A stretch of DNA of 64,000 bases. Origin: JAUILA01 sp050289805. Its GTDB lineage: Bacteria; Bacteroidota; Bacteroidia; Cytophagales; Cyclobacteriaceae. Below are positions 43,921 to 51,846 of this stretch, in pieces. The DNA is taken from NCBI GenBank assembly GCA_050289805.1, contig JBNKGL010000020.1:10918-74917 (forward strand), in the 5' to 3' direction. How positions within the stretch are numbered: position 1 is the stretch's first letter; each line of letters opens with the position of its first letter. Both the position numbers and the translations under genes were made by a program. Under the pieces are notes generated by a model. The model had not been told where the DNA came from, ran no database searches, and saw only the letters and a list, made by a program, of their open reading frames with translations.

Positions 43921-45540
43921 ATGAAAATATTCAACCTCCTGCTCGCCCTGTCTGTTTGCGCATTTGCCTGTCAGAACCAGAAAGCTATTGAAGAAGAAGA
44001 TGGTCTTGGTGTACTTAGCAACCGTTTCGTTGGTAACCCCGAGGCCCAGCCCCATTTCGACCGTGGGATGTTGTTGCTACATAGTTTTGAATACCAGGAT
44101 GCGCGGGAATCATTTCTGCTGGCGCAGGAAGCGGATCCTGCCATGGTGATGGCCGTTTGGGGGGAAGCGATGACGTATAATCATCCGCTTTGGGGGGAAC
44201 AGGATTATGAGGCCGGGATTGCCGCACTCAAAAAACTTGGAGAATCACCCGATGATCAAAGGGGTATGGCAAGTGGAGAGCTGGAAGAAGGTTTCATCGG
44301 TGCGATTCAGGCATTATATGCACCCGAAAAGCCCAAAAATGAACGCGACAAGGAATATCGTACACGTATGCAGGAGCTGAGCGAGAAATTTCCGGATAAC
44401 GGTGAAGTATCCGCTTTTTACTCACTTTCCATTTTAGGCAGTGTTTCCGACGGGCGTGATGACGAGCAGTATGAAATGGGAGCAAAGATCGTAAAGGGAA
44501 TCCTGGCAGAAAATGGACAGCACCCCGGGGCCCTGCATTACCTCATTCATTCCTATGACGACCCCCAGCATGCAAGTATGGCCCTGGCCGCTGCAGATCA
44601 ATATGCCAAAGTTGCCCCGGAAGCATCTCATGCGTTGCATATGCCATCTCATATCTATGTTGCCATGGGCTTATGGGATAAAGTAGTGTCATCAAACGAG
44701 GATTCATACCACGCAAGCATCAGCAGAATGCAGCGTAAATCGTTGAGTAATGACGCCCGCGGATATCATGCATATCACTGGCTTCAGTATGGATACCTAC
44801 AGCAGGGCCGCGTAGATGAAGCCCGGAATATGCTGGCCAATATGTACGGTTATGCTGCGGAAACACCCAGTAAACGCGCCCGGCAACACGTAGTTTTTCT
44901 GCGGGGTACTTACCTTGTGGAAACGGATAAGCCTTCGGATGACCTGTATGACCAGCCGCTGCAAACCGATGATCTGAATGTGATGGTTCGTTCCCAGTAT
45001 AATTTCCAGGATGGGTACCGGGCATTCCTTTTAAAGGATGCTGATGGTATTGCCGCCGCTGCGGAAAGGATCAGGGAGGATTATGAAAATGAGGAGGTGC
45101 TTATCGCAACAGCGGATATTACCGTGTGTTCGGGGGTAACAAGGGAAACGACTTCAGAAAGTGATATTCGTCAAAGCCAGCTCCTTGAAGATCAACTCCT
45201 GGCACTTCATGCCTGGCTTTTGGGCGATGAAACAGCCGAGGCTCAAATGAAAGATATAGTAAAACTGGAGGAGTCTTTGAACTACAGCTACGGTCCTCCG
45301 CGTATTCAGAAGCCCAGTCATGAAATTTATGGTGAATGGTTGTTGCAGAATGAACAATTTGAAGAAGCCCTTGCCCTTTATGATGCAGGGTTGAAGCGCG
45401 CCCCGGACAGGGTAAAATTCCTGAAAGGCAAAATTCAGGCCGCAGCAGCATTGGGACGAGATGATATTGTTGAGGAGGAGCAGGCAACTCTTGGGCAAAT
45501 CAAAAAAGAATCGGGAAGTACGCAGCTCCGGGAAAGTTAA
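43921..45540 (+). CDS. Tetratricopeptide-repeat lipoprotein
   Basis: A 539 aa surface- or periplasm-anchored protein. The lipoprotein signal has Cys17 (CAFAC). TPR units are plain, for example AQPHFDRGMLLLHSFEYQDA, and two highly conserved segments, GALHYLIHSYDDPQHASMA and SHALHMPSHIYVAMGLW, mark a family found widely in Bacteroidota and Proteobacteria with no known function. The repeated His-x-x-Tyr/His pattern in those segments suggests a possible metal site, which is an inference. It precedes the threonine aldolase gene by 18 bp, so co-transcription is possible. Confidence 0.85.
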   Translation: MKIFNLLLALSVCAFACQNQKAIEEEDGLGVLSNRFVGNPEAQPHFDRGMLLLHSFEYQDARESFLLAQEADPAMVMAVWGEAMTYNHPLWGEQDYEAGIAALKKLGESPDDQRGMASGELEEGFIGAIQALYAPEKPKNERDKEYRTRMQELSEKFPDNGEVSAFYSLSILGSVSDGRDDEQYEMGAKIVKGILAENGQHPGALHYLIHSYDDPQHASMALAAADQYAKVAPEASHALHMPSHIYVAMGLWDKVVSSNEDSYHASISRMQRKSLSNDARGYHAYHWLQYGYLQQGRVDEARNMLANMYGYAAETPSKRARQHVVFLRGTYLVETDKPSDDLYDQPLQTDDLNVMVRSQYNFQDGYRAFLLKDADGIAAAAERIREDYENEEVLIATADITVCSGVTRETTSESDIRQSQLLEDQLLALHAWLLGDETAEAQMKDIVKLEESLNYSYGPPRIQKPSHEIYGEWLLQNEQFEEALALYDAGLKRAPDRVKFLKGKIQAAAALGRDDIVEEEQATLGQIKKESGSTQLRES

Positions 45541-45558
45541 AATATGTAATATCACTGC

Positions 45559-46572
45559 ATGATCGATTTAAGAAGCGATACGGTAACGCGTCCTACAAAA
45601 GGGATGCATGCCGCCATGTTTAATGCACAGGTTGGCGATGACGTTTTTGGTGAAGACCCGTCTGTTAATGCCCTTGAAAAACGTTGTGCGGAAATTTTTG
45701 GTATGGAAAAGGCCTTGTTTTGTCCGTCCGGGACGATGACAAACCAGATAGGGATCAATATACTTTCCAACCCTTATGAAGAGGTTATATGCTATAAGGG
45801 ATCGCACATCTATTTGTATGAAGGGGGTGGAATTGCGGGAAACAGCGGACTTTCATTTCGCCTGCTGGATGCTCCACGGGGTATACTTAATGCGGAGCAG
45901 ATACTTTCGAATATTAATCCCGATGATGTTCATTACCCAAGAACTTCAATTGTTGCGCTGGAAAATACGGTGAACAAAGGTGGAGGATCATGCTACTCCA
46001 TTGAACAGGTTCGGGAAATCTCGTCCGCGGCCAGAAGCCGGGGACTCAGGATGCACCTGGATGGAGCACGTTTGTACAATGCTCTTGTTGCGAAGGGTGA
46101 AGATCCGAAGGATTACGGACAGTGTTTTGATACCATATCGCTGTGCCTTTCGAAAGGACTCGGCGCACCCGTAGGATCTGTCCTCATTTCATCGGGAGAG
46201 TTGATAAAGAAAGCCCGCAGAATGCGGAAGGTATTTGGTGGTGGAATGCGCCAGGCCGGTTATCTCGCTGCCGCCGGCTTGTACGCGCTTGATAATCACA
46301 TTGACCGGTTGAAAGAGGACCATCAGCGGGCCCTGCGATTGGGAGAGGCAATGAGCAGTTACGGATATATTAAAGAGGTGCTGCCTGTGGAAACGAATAT
46401 TGTGATCTATGAGATCGACGATCATCTTGATCCGCGTGAATACCTGCAGTCTTTGGCAGGCCGGGGACTATTGGCAGTACACTTTGGCGGTCAGCTGATC
46501 AGGCTTGTCACAAGTCTTGAAATCGATGATGCCGACATTGATGCCGCTCTTCAGATTCTGAAAGATATCTGA
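45559..46572 (+). CDS. ltaE: Low-specificity L-threonine aldolase
   Basis: A PLP enzyme splitting L-threonine and related beta-hydroxy amino acids into glycine and an aldehyde. The N-terminus MIDLRSDTVTRPTKGM is the hallmark of the family, followed by GDDVFGEDPSVNALE and FCPSGTMTNQIGI. PLP is held by LDGAR near residue 168 and by K199 in SLCLSKGLGAPVGS. Length 337 aa is normal. Its stop codon is directly adjacent to the stop of the convergent PLDc_N gene, leaving no room for a terminator. Confidence 0.95.
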   Translation: MIDLRSDTVTRPTKGMHAAMFNAQVGDDVFGEDPSVNALEKRCAEIFGMEKALFCPSGTMTNQIGINILSNPYEEVICYKGSHIYLYEGGGIAGNSGLSFRLLDAPRGILNAEQILSNINPDDVHYPRTSIVALENTVNKGGGSCYSIEQVREISSAARSRGLRMHLDGARLYNALVAKGEDPKDYGQCFDTISLCLSKGLGAPVGSVLISSGELIKKARRMRKVFGGGMRQAGYLAAAGLYALDNHIDRLKEDHQRALRLGEAMSSYGYIKEVLPVETNIVIYEIDDHLDPREYLQSLAGRGLLAVHFGGQLIRLVTSLEIDDADIDAALQILKDI

Positions 46573-46755
46573 TCAGCGCTCCGTATTGCTTTTATGCACC
46601 ACAAAATAAATGATCGCTGCAACGATATTGAATATCAATGCAAAGATTGTCCAGAGGATTTTATTGGTTTCGGAAAGTCTTCGATTTTTTGCCCATACAT
46701 CATAGATGACCCAGACAGCGCAAATGATTCCGGCCAGCCAAATTAATTTTCCCAT
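46573..46755 (-). CDS. PLDc_N-type small membrane protein
   Basis: A 60 aa protein with two membrane helices (about residues 4-19 and 35-54) and the PLDc_N pattern: NKILWTIFALIFNIVAAIIYF matches the WxxxxxxxxxxxGxxxYF layout split as NKILWTIFALIFN and IVAAIIYF. Stand-alone PLDc_N proteins are common in Bacteroidota and their role is unknown. The start shares one base with the EamA transporter's stop, so it is the second gene of a two-gene operon. Confidence 0.8.
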   Translation of the reverse strand: MGKLIWLAGIICAVWVIYDVWAKNRRLSETNKILWTIFALIFNIVAAIIYFVVHKSNTER

Positions 46756-47633
46756 TATCGTTTCTGTTTACTCACTAAATATACGCCCATCATGATGATA
46801 GACGCAAACAGCACCGTCTGGATTTCTAGATGATCTTTCCCAAGTGATAGGGCGACGAAAGTTGCAAATACCGGTTGAAGGTATATATAGATTCCCACGA
46901 TGGAGGAATTCACGTATTGAAGAGCCCAGGCATTGAGCAGATAAACTGTGAATGTTGTGGCAAAAACAACATATCCAATGCTCAGCCATGCCGATGTGGG
47001 AAGAGCCGACCAGGCAACATCTGCCAGTTGTGGTATCCCGAATGGCACTGCGATCAGTGCTCCGTACAGAAATACCCATTTCAGCACGGTAAAAGGTTTG
47101 TATTTTTGCGTCAGTGGTTTTACCAGGATCAGGTATATGGCATAGGAGGTGCCGTTTAACAATATCATCAGGTCCCCTGTAAAAGTGCCTTCATCCAGTG
47201 AAACACCGTAACGGGTTAAAAGAAGCACAGCCCCTGTGAAGCCAATGAGGGTACCGATCACCTTGCGTCGGGTAAGATATTCCCTTCCCATCAACGACGC
47301 GATAAGAATAACAGCAATGGGTGACATGGTCATCATAATAGATGCATGTATGGGGCTGGTACGGCTGAGCCCTTCAAAAAACAGCAGCTGGTTTAATGCG
47401 GCGCCGAATAGTCCGCAGCGGAACAACAGCCAGTGATCGGCGCGGGAGATTGCCTCTTTTGGTTGAAATATACTCAGGCCCCAGAAAAGGATCGTACCAG
47501 AAAGCAGGCGTATGGAGATGAATGCCAGTGGTTTGAGATATTCCGGCAGGGCATATTTCGCGATTGTATAATTCGCACCATACAGAAAGGTTACAAATAG
47601 TAGTGCGAGGTGCACCCAAAGCATCCGAGGCAT
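46755..47633 (-). CDS. EamA-family (DMT) transporter
   Basis: A 292 aa ten-helix drug/metabolite transporter built of two EamA repeats. The first repeat begins LALLFVTFLYGANYTIAKYA and ends near FTGAVLLLTRYG. The second begins GDLMILLNGTSYAIYLILVK and ends near LVSKQKR. Substrates in this superfamily range from amino acids to purines and cannot be assigned. The longest frame starts at TTG 47639. The ATG at 47633 is better because a perfect promoter box ends 3 bp before it, implying a leaderless message. Confidence 0.9.
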   Translation of the reverse strand: MPRMLWVHLALLFVTFLYGANYTIAKYALPEYLKPLAFISIRLLSGTILFWGLSIFQPKEAISRADHWLLFRCGLFGAALNQLLFFEGLSRTSPIHASIMMTMSPIAVILIASLMGREYLTRRKVIGTLIGFTGAVLLLTRYGVSLDEGTFTGDLMILLNGTSYAIYLILVKPLTQKYKPFTVLKWVFLYGALIAVPFGIPQLADVAWSALPTSAWLSIGYVVFATTFTVYLLNAWALQYVNSSIVGIYIYLQPVFATFVALSLGKDHLEIQTVLFASIIMMGVYLVSKQKR

Positions 47634-47636
47634 GGT

Positions 47637-47644
47637 CAAAGCTA
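47637..47644 (-). promoter_or_regulatory. Promoter -7 box of the EamA transporter gene
   Basis: TAGCTTTG on the minus strand matches TAnnTTTG perfectly and ends three bases before the ATG at 47633. I see no clear -33 box. The predicted start of transcription coincides with the start codon. Confidence 0.5.
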
Positions 47645-47664
47645 TTTATTTTCGCGGGATATCG

Positions 47665-47672
47665 TACCTTTG
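47665..47672 (+). promoter_or_regulatory. Promoter -7 box of rarA
   Basis: TACCTTTG matches TAnnTTTG perfectly, with a predicted start site near 47676, about 20 bases before the rarA ATG. The -33 box is weak. It is divergent from the EamA box 20 bp away. Confidence 0.5.
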
Positions 47673-47696
47673 ACAGAGTGATTTTTATTGTTATCC

Positions 47697-48965
47697 ATGT
47701 TTGAATCCGTCCAGCCATTAGCAGAAAGAATCAGGCCTTCCAGGTTGGGTGAACTCATTGGTCAGGAGCATCTTACCGGAGAGGGCAGTATCCTGAACCG
47801 TGCATTGAGGGCGGGTTCCATTCCCTCCATGATCCTCTGGGGACCACCCGGCGTTGGTAAAACGACCATGGCCAATATCATCGCCAATGAATTAAAAACC
47901 CCGTTCTATACCCTAAGTGCCATCAATGCAGGTGTAAAAGATGTTCGGGAAGTGATCGACAAGGCACGGCGGCAGCAGCATGCGATACTGTTCATCGATG
48001 AAATTCATCGCTTTAATAAATCGCAGCAGGACGCCCTGCTTGGTGCTGTTGAAAAGGGAATCATTACCCTGATCGGGGCAACGACGGAAAACCCGTCATT
48101 TGAAGTGAATGCCGCTTTGCTGAGCCGCTGCCAGGTATATGTGCTTAAATCCCTCAATGAGGAAGACCTGCTGAAACTTATTGACCAGGCTCTTCAGCGC
48201 GACGAGAAGCTGCGGGAGCGCAAGGTGACACTCGAAGAAACACAGGCCTTGCTGAACATCAGCGGTGGAGATGCCAGGAAGCTTCTCAATTTGCTTGAGC
48301 TGGTAATTCAGAATACTTCCGATAAAGAGGTCTCCATTACCAATGACCTGGTGAAGTCTGTGGCCCAGCAACGCGTGGCCATTTATGATAAGAGCGGGGA
48401 ACAGCACTACGATATAATTTCTGCGTTCATTAAATCCCTCCGGGGCAGCGACCCCAATGCCGCCCTGTACTATATGGCCAGGATGATTGAGGGTGGGGAG
48501 GATGTAAAGTTCATTGCGCGGCGAATGCTCATCCTGGCTTCGGAAGATATTGGCATGGCCAATCCGACCGCTCTTGTCATTGCGACCAGTACTTTTCAGG
48601 CGGTGACGATGATTGGTTATCCTGAGGCGGAGATCATACTTTCACAATGCGCGGTTTACCTTGCAACATCACCTAAAAGCAATGCTAGTTACGCGGCCAT
48701 TAAAAAGGCAAGAGCGCTCGTACGTGAGACAGGTGATCTCGATGTACCCCTTTCAATACGGAATGCACCTACCAGGCTAATGAAGGATCAGGGGTATGGA
48801 AAGGGCTACAAATATGCCCATGATTTCAGTGGAAATTTTGCCGATATGGAATTTCTACCTGACGAGATCAAAGGGTCGAATTTATATGATCCGGGGAGCA
48901 ATCCAAGGGAAGAGGAAATCCGCAAACGTTTGCGGAATCTTTGGAAGACAAAATATGGTTATTGA
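47697..48965 (+). CDS. rarA: Replication-associated recombination protein A (RarA/MgsA)
   Basis: A 422 aa AAA+ ATPase acting at stalled replication forks, related to clamp-loader proteins. Walker A is GPPGVGKT at 49-56, Walker B is LFIDEIHRF at about 100, sensor 1 is IGATTENPSFEVN, and sensor 2 lies in GGDARKLLNLLE. The C-terminal tetramerisation domain has SAFIKSLRGSDPNAALYYM and the well-conserved PLSIRNAPTRLMKDQGYGKG. I start at the ATG at 47697 (MFESVQPLAERIRP) and not at the TTG 9 bp earlier. Confidence 0.96.
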   Translation: MFESVQPLAERIRPSRLGELIGQEHLTGEGSILNRALRAGSIPSMILWGPPGVGKTTMANIIANELKTPFYTLSAINAGVKDVREVIDKARRQQHAILFIDEIHRFNKSQQDALLGAVEKGIITLIGATTENPSFEVNAALLSRCQVYVLKSLNEEDLLKLIDQALQRDEKLRERKVTLEETQALLNISGGDARKLLNLLELVIQNTSDKEVSITNDLVKSVAQQRVAIYDKSGEQHYDIISAFIKSLRGSDPNAALYYMARMIEGGEDVKFIARRMLILASEDIGMANPTALVIATSTFQAVTMIGYPEAEIILSQCAVYLATSPKSNASYAAIKKARALVRETGDLDVPLSIRNAPTRLMKDQGYGKGYKYAHDFSGNFADMEFLPDEIKGSNLYDPGSNPREEEIRKRLRNLWKTKYGY

Positions 48966-49123
48966 TCGCTGGTAACCGCATTCTAACGGCCTGATGATCA
49001 ATTCATCTGTAAATATGTTATCACATCTATTCGCCTCACCATTTATAGTGATATACTGCAATTCATCGAGTCTATTTTCATCCTGCATATAAAGTAAATC
49101 TTTTGTCATTTCAATAGTACAGA

Positions 49124-49152
49124 TTTGCACCGTTCAGTCAGGGGTATCTTTT
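49124..49152 (+). promoter_or_regulatory. Weak candidate promoter for the esterase-PKD gene
   Basis: The 245 bp gap before the esterase gene holds TTTG at 49124-49127 and TATCTTTT at 49145-49152, with a spacer of 17 bp, shorter than usual, and one mismatch. No other feature is visible in the gap. Confidence 0.3.
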
Positions 49153-49210
49153 AATTTTTCACTGGGATCAGCTGACTGTTGAATTATCAAACCAAAAACT
49201 ACAGGTAAGA

Positions 49211-51742
49211 ATGAAGAATGTACTATTGAGTGCTTTGTTGATTTGTGTTGTTGTCTCTAGTGCAAAAGCCCAACTTTACAGCAATGCAGATATAAAACAT
49301 CACAACATTGTGAGTATCAATAAATATCCGATTAATGGATATTTGGAACACCTTCCCCCTGATTATAATTCGAATCCCACGAAGAAATATCCCTTGATTG
49401 TTTTCCTTCACGGACAGGGAGAAAAAGGGGATGGAAATACTAAATTATATTTGGCAGCCAAATTCGGACCTTCTATTGAAGTTGAAAAGAATGGTAAGCT
49501 GTGTGTGACGGTGGATGGAAAGCAAGAATGTTTTATTGTTATTTCCCCTCAGACATCAGCTGACTGGAGTGCCGGCTCGCAACGGGCATTCTGGGATTAT
49601 ATTTTGAATGGTCCCAAGAATTACCGCTATGACCCTGAGAGAATTTACCTCACAGGTCTTTCACTTGGAGGCGGCGGTGTATGGAACTGGGCGCAGAGTG
49701 GCGACCCGCTTTCAAAGCGTCTCGCTGCGATTGCTCCGATCGCAGGATGGGGAGCCCCGAACCTGGCATGTAATGTAGCCGATGCGTCAATCGCTTTCTG
49801 GGGATTTCACGGAACTGCAGATGGAACGATTAGCTACTCATGGGGAAAATCAGCCTATGATGCCCTTCTTCAGTGTAATAACGTAGGAAACAAAGACCGC
49901 AAATGGACAGCAATTGAGGGCGCAGGTCACTTCATCTGGAATCAGATCTATCCGACCGATGGCGGAAATTACAAGAATCCTTCCCTGTACCAGTGGTTTG
50001 CATCACAATATAAAACACAGACGACTAATCCCAATAATCAGCCTCCAACTGTAACAGTATCAGGTCCGGGTACATTAACCCTGCCTACCAACTATACAAC
50101 CATCCAGGCAACTGCCAGTGATCCCGATGGCCAGATCTATAATTATACCTGGTCAAAAATCAGCGGACCCAGTGCGTCTCTTTCCAATACGGATAAAGCC
50201 AGGCTGACTGTGACCAATATGGTTGCGGGAACATACAAGTTCGAGATTTCCGTAATGGATAATGACGGTGCAACATCAAAAGCGGTAGCAACCGTTGTTG
50301 TGAACTCGGGATCTACAGCGAACCAGGCACCAACGGTTTATGCAGGTGCGGATAAAACTGTTGATGAAGGAACAAATGTCGTAATGGGTGCCACAGCGAA
50401 CGATGTGGATGGCTGGATCGCTCAGTATGCCTGGACGAAGATCAGTGGTCCCGCGGTAACACTTCAGGATCAGAATAAACTGAACATGACGATGGTTACG
50501 CCGCAAGCGGGAACCTATGAGTTCCAGCTTAAGGTGACAGATGATGATGGGGCTACCGCGCAGGACAGGGTAGTCATCACAGTGAAGCAGGCATCAACAC
50601 CGCCAACCGGTTCAATTAATATTTCGGCCGGAAGTGACTTTACCTGGGACCTGAACCAGCAGGGAGGTGAATTCTTCCTGATCGTGAACTGGAACCTTAC
50701 TGAAGGCTGGCCTGATAAGATTCTTTGGAAAAAAGTTTCCGGTCCGGCTGCTACACTTTCGCAAACCGATAAGGCGAAGATGATCGTTACCAACTTTGGC
50801 CCCGGTGTATACGAATTTGAAGTAACTGTCACGGATAATTTCGGACGAAGCGGTACTGACAGGGTAGTCGTAACCGTTGTAGGAAGTGGTTCTACCACCC
50901 CTCCTGCAGAGATCTCCGTTTCGGCTGGTGATGATTTCGACTGGGATATCTCTCGTGGACAATTCTCACTGATTGCAAACTTTAACATCCCTGACGGCTG
51001 GCCTGAAGAAATTCTATGGTCAAAAATATCAGGACCCGCAGCAACACTTTTGAACACTACCAAAGCCAAGCTTGTCGTGGATAATCTGAATTCAGGAACC
51101 TATGAATTCCAGATTTGGGTGAAGGATAACAAGGGCAGAACAGCGACTGATCGTGTAATTGTAAATGTTTCAGGGTCTGCTGTTTCAGGATTTACCGTCT
51201 CAGCGGGTGCTGATATCGAATGGGACGCTACACGTGGTGATTTCTTTCTGTTGGCTTCATGGAATATTACGGATGGATGGCCAGATATCATCAACTGGCA
51301 GAAAATTTCCGGTCCTGCAGCTACACTATCACAGACTGATAAAGCAAAACTAATCGTTTCAAATGCCTCAAATGGAAATTATGTCTTCCGGGTTACTGTA
51401 ACGGATAATAAGGGACGCGTAGCCACAGATGACGTGAATGTAGTTGTGTATACCGGAATCCTTTCCACCATGTCAAGTTCAGATGATCTTACCACCGAGG
51501 TACAGGTTCCGAATCAGACAATGGTAAAGAACTTCAGTACGTCAAGTGATTACCTTACTATCGTTGAGAATGCTGATGCTGCCATGAAGATCCAGGTAAT
51601 CAATATAAACGGTACTTCTCGTGAAATGCTTGATTTTGACGGTCAGGTGAATCTGGCTCAACTGCAAAGCGGAATGTACATTTACCAGGTGATCACCGAA
51701 GAAGGATTCGTGTATCAAAAAGGTAGAATCATAAAATATTGA
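49211..51742 (+). CDS. Secreted esterase (CE1-like) with PKD-like modules and T9SS domain
   Basis: An 843 aa modular exported enzyme. A signal peptide (to about residue 20) precedes an alpha/beta esterase domain of the CE1/LpqC type with a visible triad: Ser151 in TGLSLGGGG, Asp204 in HGTADG and His240 in EGAGHFIW. Five PKD/Ig-like beta modules follow (about 275-370, 372-462, 466-562, 566-657 and 658-750). Each has a conserved ISGPA(A/V)TL.. and GTYEF(Q/E).V.D..G core. The end is a type IX secretion sorting domain (last residues VYQKGRIIKY). Feruloyl- or acetyl-ester cleavage on plant or algal polysaccharide is plausible. A terminator follows. Confidence 0.9.
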   Translation: MKNVLLSALLICVVVSSAKAQLYSNADIKHHNIVSINKYPINGYLEHLPPDYNSNPTKKYPLIVFLHGQGEKGDGNTKLYLAAKFGPSIEVEKNGKLCVTVDGKQECFIVISPQTSADWSAGSQRAFWDYILNGPKNYRYDPERIYLTGLSLGGGGVWNWAQSGDPLSKRLAAIAPIAGWGAPNLACNVADASIAFWGFHGTADGTISYSWGKSAYDALLQCNNVGNKDRKWTAIEGAGHFIWNQIYPTDGGNYKNPSLYQWFASQYKTQTTNPNNQPPTVTVSGPGTLTLPTNYTTIQATASDPDGQIYNYTWSKISGPSASLSNTDKARLTVTNMVAGTYKFEISVMDNDGATSKAVATVVVNSGSTANQAPTVYAGADKTVDEGTNVVMGATANDVDGWIAQYAWTKISGPAVTLQDQNKLNMTMVTPQAGTYEFQLKVTDDDGATAQDRVVITVKQASTPPTGSINISAGSDFTWDLNQQGGEFFLIVNWNLTEGWPDKILWKKVSGPAATLSQTDKAKMIVTNFGPGVYEFEVTVTDNFGRSGTDRVVVTVVGSGSTTPPAEISVSAGDDFDWDISRGQFSLIANFNIPDGWPEEILWSKISGPAATLLNTTKAKLVVDNLNSGTYEFQIWVKDNKGRTATDRVIVNVSGSAVSGFTVSAGADIEWDATRGDFFLLASWNITDGWPDIINWQKISGPAATLSQTDKAKLIVSNASNGNYVFRVTVTDNKGRVATDDVNVVVYTGILSTMSSSDDLTTEVQVPNQTMVKNFSTSSDYLTIVENADAAMKIQVININGTSREMLDFDGQVNLAQLQSGMYIYQVITEEGFVYQKGRIIKY

Positions 51743-51766
51743 TTTTTTAAACTAACCTGAATGATG

Positions 51767-51800
51767 AAAGGCCTCACTGGAAACAGTGGGGCCTTTTGTT
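51767..51800 (+). terminator. Terminator after the esterase gene
   Basis: GGCCTCACTG and CAGTGGGGCC form a stem of about 10 bp around a short GAAA-type loop, followed by TTTTGTTTT. Confidence 0.8.
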
Positions 51801-51809
51801 TTGAGTGTA

Positions 51810-51840
51810 TTGGCGGTTGGGGCTTTTACATGTATCTTTA
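51810..51840 (+). promoter_or_regulatory. Putative promoter for the VWA-like membrane protein gene
   Basis: TTG at 51810-51812, a 20 bp spacer and TATCTTTA at 51833-51840, one base off TAnnTTTG. The predicted start site lies within a few bases of the ATG at 51847, so the message would have almost no leader. It lies directly after the previous gene's terminator. Confidence 0.5.
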
Positions 51841-51846
51841 TTGTGT

